Assembly: GCF_007990525.1 (NCBI RefSeq)
Contig: NZ_AP019823.1
Location: forward strand, 1,240,001 to 1,304,000
DNA from: Leptotrichia hofstadii
Lineage (GTDB): Bacteria; Fusobacteriota; Fusobacteriia; Fusobacteriales; Leptotrichiaceae
DNA length: 64,000 bases
Direction: 5' to 3'
Shown: positions 61,206-64,000 of the stretch, piece after piece
How the letters are laid out: the number at the start of each line of letters is the position of its first letter
How positions within the stretch are numbered: the first letter of the stretch is position 1
Notes under the pieces: generated by a model
What the model was told of the DNA's origin: nothing
The model's database searches: none
Seen by the model: the letters and a program-made list of their open reading frames with translations, nothing else
Translations under genes and position numbers: made by a program

Positions 61206-62588
61206 ATGGGCATCACTAATGTTCAACAAACAGGCGGACTTAAACGACTTTTCCCGCTTCTAGCAAATGAAAATGTCAATATGAAAAAGGAAATTATGGC
61301 AGGGATTACAACATTTCTTACAATGGCGTACATAATTGCTGTAAATCCAAATATTTTGTCAAAAACTGGTATGGATGCAGGGGCATTAGTTACAGCAACT
61401 TGTTTTTCAGCCGCAATTGGCTGTTTTCTTATGGGCCTTATTGCAAATCTGCCTTTCGCTCTTGCCTCAGGTATGGGATTAAACGCATTTTTTGCATTTA
61501 CAGTTGTATTAAAAGGTGGTATCAGCTGGCAAACTGCTTTGACTGCTGTCTTCTGTGAAGGAATTATATTTATCTTCTTAACCCTTTTTAAAGTGCGTGA
61601 AGCCGTAGTAAATTCCATTCCAGAAAATATGAAACACGCTGTTACTGGTGGAATTGGAGTATTTATCGCATTTGTCGGCTTTTCAGGGAGTGGGCTGGTT
61701 GTTTTAAATGAATCTACCAAAGTTAGCATGGGACATTTTTCTCCAGCCGTTATTATTTCATTTATCGGATTAATTTTAATAGCAATTCTGGATAAAAAGA
61801 ATGTACGTGGCTCAATTCTTTATGGAATTGTTTTAAGTTCTTTGCTGGCTTGGGGATATGCGCTTATAAATCCTGCACATGCAAAAGATTTAGGAATTTA
61901 TTTACCATCTGGTATTTTTAAATATGAATCAATGATGCCTGTTATGGGAAAATTGGACTTTAAGCTATTTACAGATTTTAAAACATTTGGAAATTTATTT
62001 GTTATAGTTTGTACATTCTTATTTGTAGACTTTTTTGATACTGTCGGAACATTGGTTGGTGTATGTTCAAAAGCTGATATGTTGGATGAAAATGGAAATG
62101 TACCAAACGTAGGACGTGCTTTAATGGCAGATGCGCTTGCAACTACAGCTGGTGCCGCGCTTGGAGTTTCAACAGTTACAACTTATGTAGAAAGCTCAAC
62201 AGGAGTTATCGCGGGAGGAAGAACAGGATGGACTGCCATCACAACAGGATTCCTATTCCTAATATCAATGTTTTTCTCACCAATATTTATTTCAATACCA
62301 GGATGTGCCACAGCTCCAGCCCTAATTTACGTTGGTTACCTAATGCTAAGTTCAGTTAAGAACATAGACTTGCATGATATTCTGGAAGGTGTTCCATCTT
62401 TCGTAACAATTACAACAATGGCTCTAACTTACAGTATCGGAGATGGTTTGACATTAGGAATATTATCTTACGTATTAATAAATCTATTTTACAATTTATT
62501 CTCGAAAAAAGAAGACAGAAGACATGTTTCATGGGTAATGGTTATTTTAGGGGCATTATTTATAGTTAAATTATTATTTATGTCATAA
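61206..62588 (+). CDS. NCS2-family purine permease (AzgA type)
   Basis: 460 aa, about 12-14 membrane segments. AGITTFLTMAYIIAVNPNIL near 28-47 and GMGLNAFFAFTVVL are the AzgA-type signatures; FVDFFDTVGTLVGVCSKADM and TVTTYVESSTGVIAGGRTGW are the conserved substrate-binding helices. Members import adenine, guanine or hypoxanthine with protons. It could feed the Hpt salvage enzyme at 24488, far away in the window. No strong terminator is seen after its stop. Confidence 0.93.
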   Translation: MGITNVQQTGGLKRLFPLLANENVNMKKEIMAGITTFLTMAYIIAVNPNILSKTGMDAGALVTATCFSAAIGCFLMGLIANLPFALASGMGLNAFFAFTVVLKGGISWQTALTAVFCEGIIFIFLTLFKVREAVVNSIPENMKHAVTGGIGVFIAFVGFSGSGLVVLNESTKVSMGHFSPAVIISFIGLILIAILDKKNVRGSILYGIVLSSLLAWGYALINPAHAKDLGIYLPSGIFKYESMMPVMGKLDFKLFTDFKTFGNLFVIVCTFLFVDFFDTVGTLVGVCSKADMLDENGNVPNVGRALMADALATTAGAALGVSTVTTYVESSTGVIAGGRTGWTAITTGFLFLISMFFSPIFISIPGCATAPALIYVGYLMLSSVKNIDLHDILEGVPSFVTITTMALTYSIGDGLTLGILSYVLINLFYNLFSKKEDRRHVSWVMVILGALFIVKLLFMS

Positions 62589-62691
62589 TCAAATTTATAA
62601 ATTCTTATAAACAAAAAATATAATCTCTCATACATTAATCTGTATTTGAAATCATATTTTTTATTACTTTTACATAAAATAATTTAAAAAG

Positions 62692-62949
62692 TTATTTGTA
62701 ATGAATAGCACAAGCTATTATTATAACTTCATTTTCAGTCAATTTATAAATAAATCTGTGCTTATCAGTTATTCTTCTGCTCCAATACCCACTTAATTCA
62801 TGCTTTAAAGCCTCTGCTTTACCTATTCCTTCATTTCCATTTCTCTGAATATCCTTTATAATTTCATTTATCTTTTTTATAACTTTTTTATCTTTTGATT
62901 GCCAGTCTACATATTCCTTCCATGCTTCACTATTCCAATTTATGTTCAT
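62692..62949 (-). CDS. yoeB: Txe/YoeB-family mRNA interferase toxin
   Basis: 85 aa from ATG 62949, nine bases after GAGGTGGA; a TTG upstream would overlap the antitoxin gene and ribosome site. IQRNGNEGIGKAEALKHELS, GYWSRRITDKHRFIYKL and the end ACAIHYK match YoeB, including the catalytic Glu, Arg and His positions. YoeB cleaves mRNA at the ribosomal A site. The antitoxin gene ends four bases upstream, and its last codons form part of this ribosome site. Confidence 0.93.
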   Translation of the reverse strand: MNINWNSEAWKEYVDWQSKDKKVIKKINEIIKDIQRNGNEGIGKAEALKHELSGYWSRRITDKHRFIYKLTENEVIIIACAIHYK

Positions 62950-62953
62950 GTTA

Positions 62954-63211
62954 TTATTCCACCTCAATTAAATCATGTTTCTCAACCTTCCCTTTTTCAA
63001 CCTCATCTTTTCTTTTCAACAATTCATTATAATAATCTTTATTAGACATAATATACAAATTTTCCATAAGATTATTGTATTCTTCTTCACTCATTAATAC
63101 CACATTTTCATCATTTTTTCTAGTTACAATTATTGTTTCATAATCTCTTGTTGCCTTATCACAATACTTTTTAAAATTATTTCTAATATTAGAATAATTT
63201 GTAGCTATCAT
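62954..63211 (-). CDS. yefM: YefM/Phd-family antitoxin
   Basis: 85 aa from ATG 63211 after AAAGGAG. MIATNYSNIRNNFKKYCDKA is the Phd/YefM fold start and ETIIVTRKNDENVVLMSEEE is its dimer/DNA-binding part; the C-terminal NKDYYNELLKRKDEVEKGKV is the disordered YoeB-binding tail. An upstream in-frame start lies within the promoter region. It represses its promoter at 63245-63273 with YoeB as corepressor, by family knowledge. Confidence 0.93.
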   Translation of the reverse strand: MIATNYSNIRNNFKKYCDKATRDYETIIVTRKNDENVVLMSEEEYNNLMENLYIMSNKDYYNELLKRKDEVEKGKVEKHDLIEVE

Positions 63212-63244
63212 ATTTCTCACTCCTTTTAAACCTTTGTTCAATTT

Positions 63245-63273
63245 ATTGTACAATATATAATGAAAATTGTCAA
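63245..63273 (-). promoter_or_regulatory. Promoter and operator of yefM-yoeB
   Basis: On the minus strand TTGACA (63273-63268), 17 bases, TACAAT (63250-63245). The palindrome ATTGTACAAT (63245-63254) over the -10 contains TGTACA, the core motif recognised by YefM in Escherichia coli. Confidence 0.8.
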
Positions 63274-63289
63274 TTATATTTACAAAAAA

Positions 63290-63316
63290 ATAGAGAACTA
63301 ATTTTTAATTCTCTAT
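63290..63316 (-). terminator. Terminator of the PBP1A-type gene
   Basis: ATAGAGAA (63290-63297) pairs with TTCTCTAT (63309-63316) with an inner TAA/TTA pair; on the minus strand it is followed by T7. Confidence 0.85.
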
Positions 63317-63355
63317 CTTTTATAGTTTCAAATATTAAATTTCTATAACAAAATT

Positions 63356-64000
63356 TTAGAAAGTAATCCCATTCCTAAACTTACCTTCCGACTCAACCGG
63401 CTCTGTTCCAGCCTTAAACAACGCTGTCCGTTTATTCACACCATCTCTGTCAAGAAGTCCGATTTGTAAATCAATATCTCTTGTTGTCAAATCTTTTCTT
63501 GTAATATAGTCATCTATAAATTCAAACACTCCAACATTGTAATTTGGCAAGTCAACTACCGTCTGCATATAAGTTTTCCAAATTGGTGCCGCGGCGGCTC
63601 CTCCCGTCATTCCAGGCCCCATTGACTTGTTATCATCGTTTCCAACGTATACTACAGTCGCAAGAGTTGGAGTATAGCCTGTGAACCATGCTGAAACATA
63701 ATCAGAAGTTGTTCCTGTTTTTCCAGCCATCGGAATAAGCTGTCCGTCCTTAAATACTTTTGCAGATTGTCCAGTTCCATAATTTACAGCATTTTCAAGC
63801 ATGTAAGTTAATATTGCGACATCTTTTGAATCATAAACTTTTTTCATTTTTGGTTTTGCTTCATAAACAACTTCACCATATTTATTTTCGATTTTGTAAA
63901 TATATTGAGGCTGAACTTGATAACCTCCGTTTGCAAGTGCCGCATAAAACATTGCCATATCTATTGGTCTTGTGGAAATTGAACCAAGTGCCAATGTATA
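63356..64000 (-). CDS. Penicillin-binding protein 1A-type transpeptidase (C-terminal part)
   Basis: The frame stays open to the window edge, so the gene continues beyond 64000 and only ~214 residues are seen. The third active-site motif GKTGTTSDYVSAWFTGYTP is present, with RPIDMAMFYAALANGGYQV before it and YVGNDDNKSMGPGMTGGAAA after it, the class A PBP pattern. The SxxK and SxN motifs and the glycosyltransferase domain are outside. It would cross-link peptidoglycan from the inner membrane. A strong terminator follows the stop. Confidence 0.93.
   Translation of the reverse strand, partial: YTLALGSISTRPIDMAMFYAALANGGYQVQPQYIYKIENKYGEVVYEAKPKMKKVYDSKDVAILTYMLENAVNYGTGQSAKVFKDGQLIPMAGKTGTTSDYVSAWFTGYTPTLATVVYVGNDDNKSMGPGMTGGAAAAPIWKTYMQTVVDLPNYNVGVFEFIDDYITRKDLTTRDIDLQIGLLDRDGVNKRTALFKAGTEPVESEGKFRNGITF

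Noticed and set aside
1-64000. CRISPR array, tRNA or rRNA genes, complete insertion sequence or prophage
   Set aside because: No regularly spaced direct repeats, no cloverleaf with a TTCRA loop, no transposase, integrase or phage structural genes were found by reading.

Overview
The window is a low-GC bacterial chromosome segment, almost certainly from Leptotrichia (Fusobacteriota). Evidence: strong A/T codon bias, two very large type V autotransporters with the Leptotrichia-type N-terminal module and a C-terminal barrel ending in a Tyr, repeated DKNYY proteins, an asrABC sulfite reductase operon, and canonical TTGaca/TATAAT promoters with strong AAGGAGG ribosome sites. No rRNA, tRNA, CRISPR array, complete insertion sequence or complete prophage was seen. 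The species is not determined.

Layout. 1-2.7 kb: an OpuC-type compatible-solute ABC transporter (ATPase cut by the window edge, permease fused to binding protein) with a flavodoxin-fold oxidoreductase gene between its parts. 3.3-9.2 kb: first giant autotransporter. 9.5-13.7 kb: a secreted repeat protein, a YkvA-like protein, YlmH, a small membrane protein and oligoendopeptidase F. 13.7-17.1 kb: a tiny lipoprotein cassette, a tandem triplicate DinJ/YafQ-type toxin-antitoxin array and a small secreted protein. 17.1-21.7 kb (minus strand): coaX, a membrane-anchored alpha/beta hydrolase, a membrane-interrupted phospholipase-D-like protein and an OPT-family transporter. 22.1-23.5 kb: infC-rpmI-rplT with leader and intercistronic structures and an apparent ATA start for infC. 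24-29 kb: hpt-rsmA, DUF4911 and ttcA (minus strand), khpA-thioesterase, rpiB, HIT. 29-33.7 kb: two paralogous DKNYY-repeat proteins. 33.7-40.5 kb: TrmH/SpoU methyltransferase, BRO-type antirepressor, TfoX-N, nfo, a YezG/DUF600-like protein, nitroreductase with a decayed partial copy, a lipoprotein, a yjdF riboswitch with yjdF, and a small gene overlapping a zeta-toxin-like kinase. 40.6-42.1 kb: gltX. 42.4-46.5 kb (minus strand): FNT channel-asrA-asrB-asrC plus a small acidic ORF, a coherent sulfite-to-sulfide reduction and export unit. 46.7-50.2 kb: dusA and an M48 lipoprotein protease (minus), argH (plus). 50.2-52.4 kb: two more copies of the tiny lipoprotein cassette, each preceded by a dispersed repeat, with a GNAT acetyltransferase between them. 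52.9-59.6 kb: second giant autotransporter. 59.8-62.6 kb: CNNM/CorC-type CBS protein and an NCS2 purine permease. 62.7-64 kb (minus): YefM-YoeB toxin-antitoxin and the C-terminal end of a PBP1A-type penicillin-binding protein.

The most interesting material is not in the large genes: (i) a three-member family of 51-59 aa lipoproteins, each in a self-contained cassette with the same promoter and a structurally conserved terminator hairpin; (ii) two dispersed intergenic repeat families, one about 330 bp long and one with a base-pair-compensated hairpin; (iii) an interleaved pair of perfect 14-bp inverted repeats at 24106-24210; (iv) RNA-level control candidates at infC, rplT, yjdF and the FNT gene, the last with a hairpin lying between the ribosome-binding site and the start codon.
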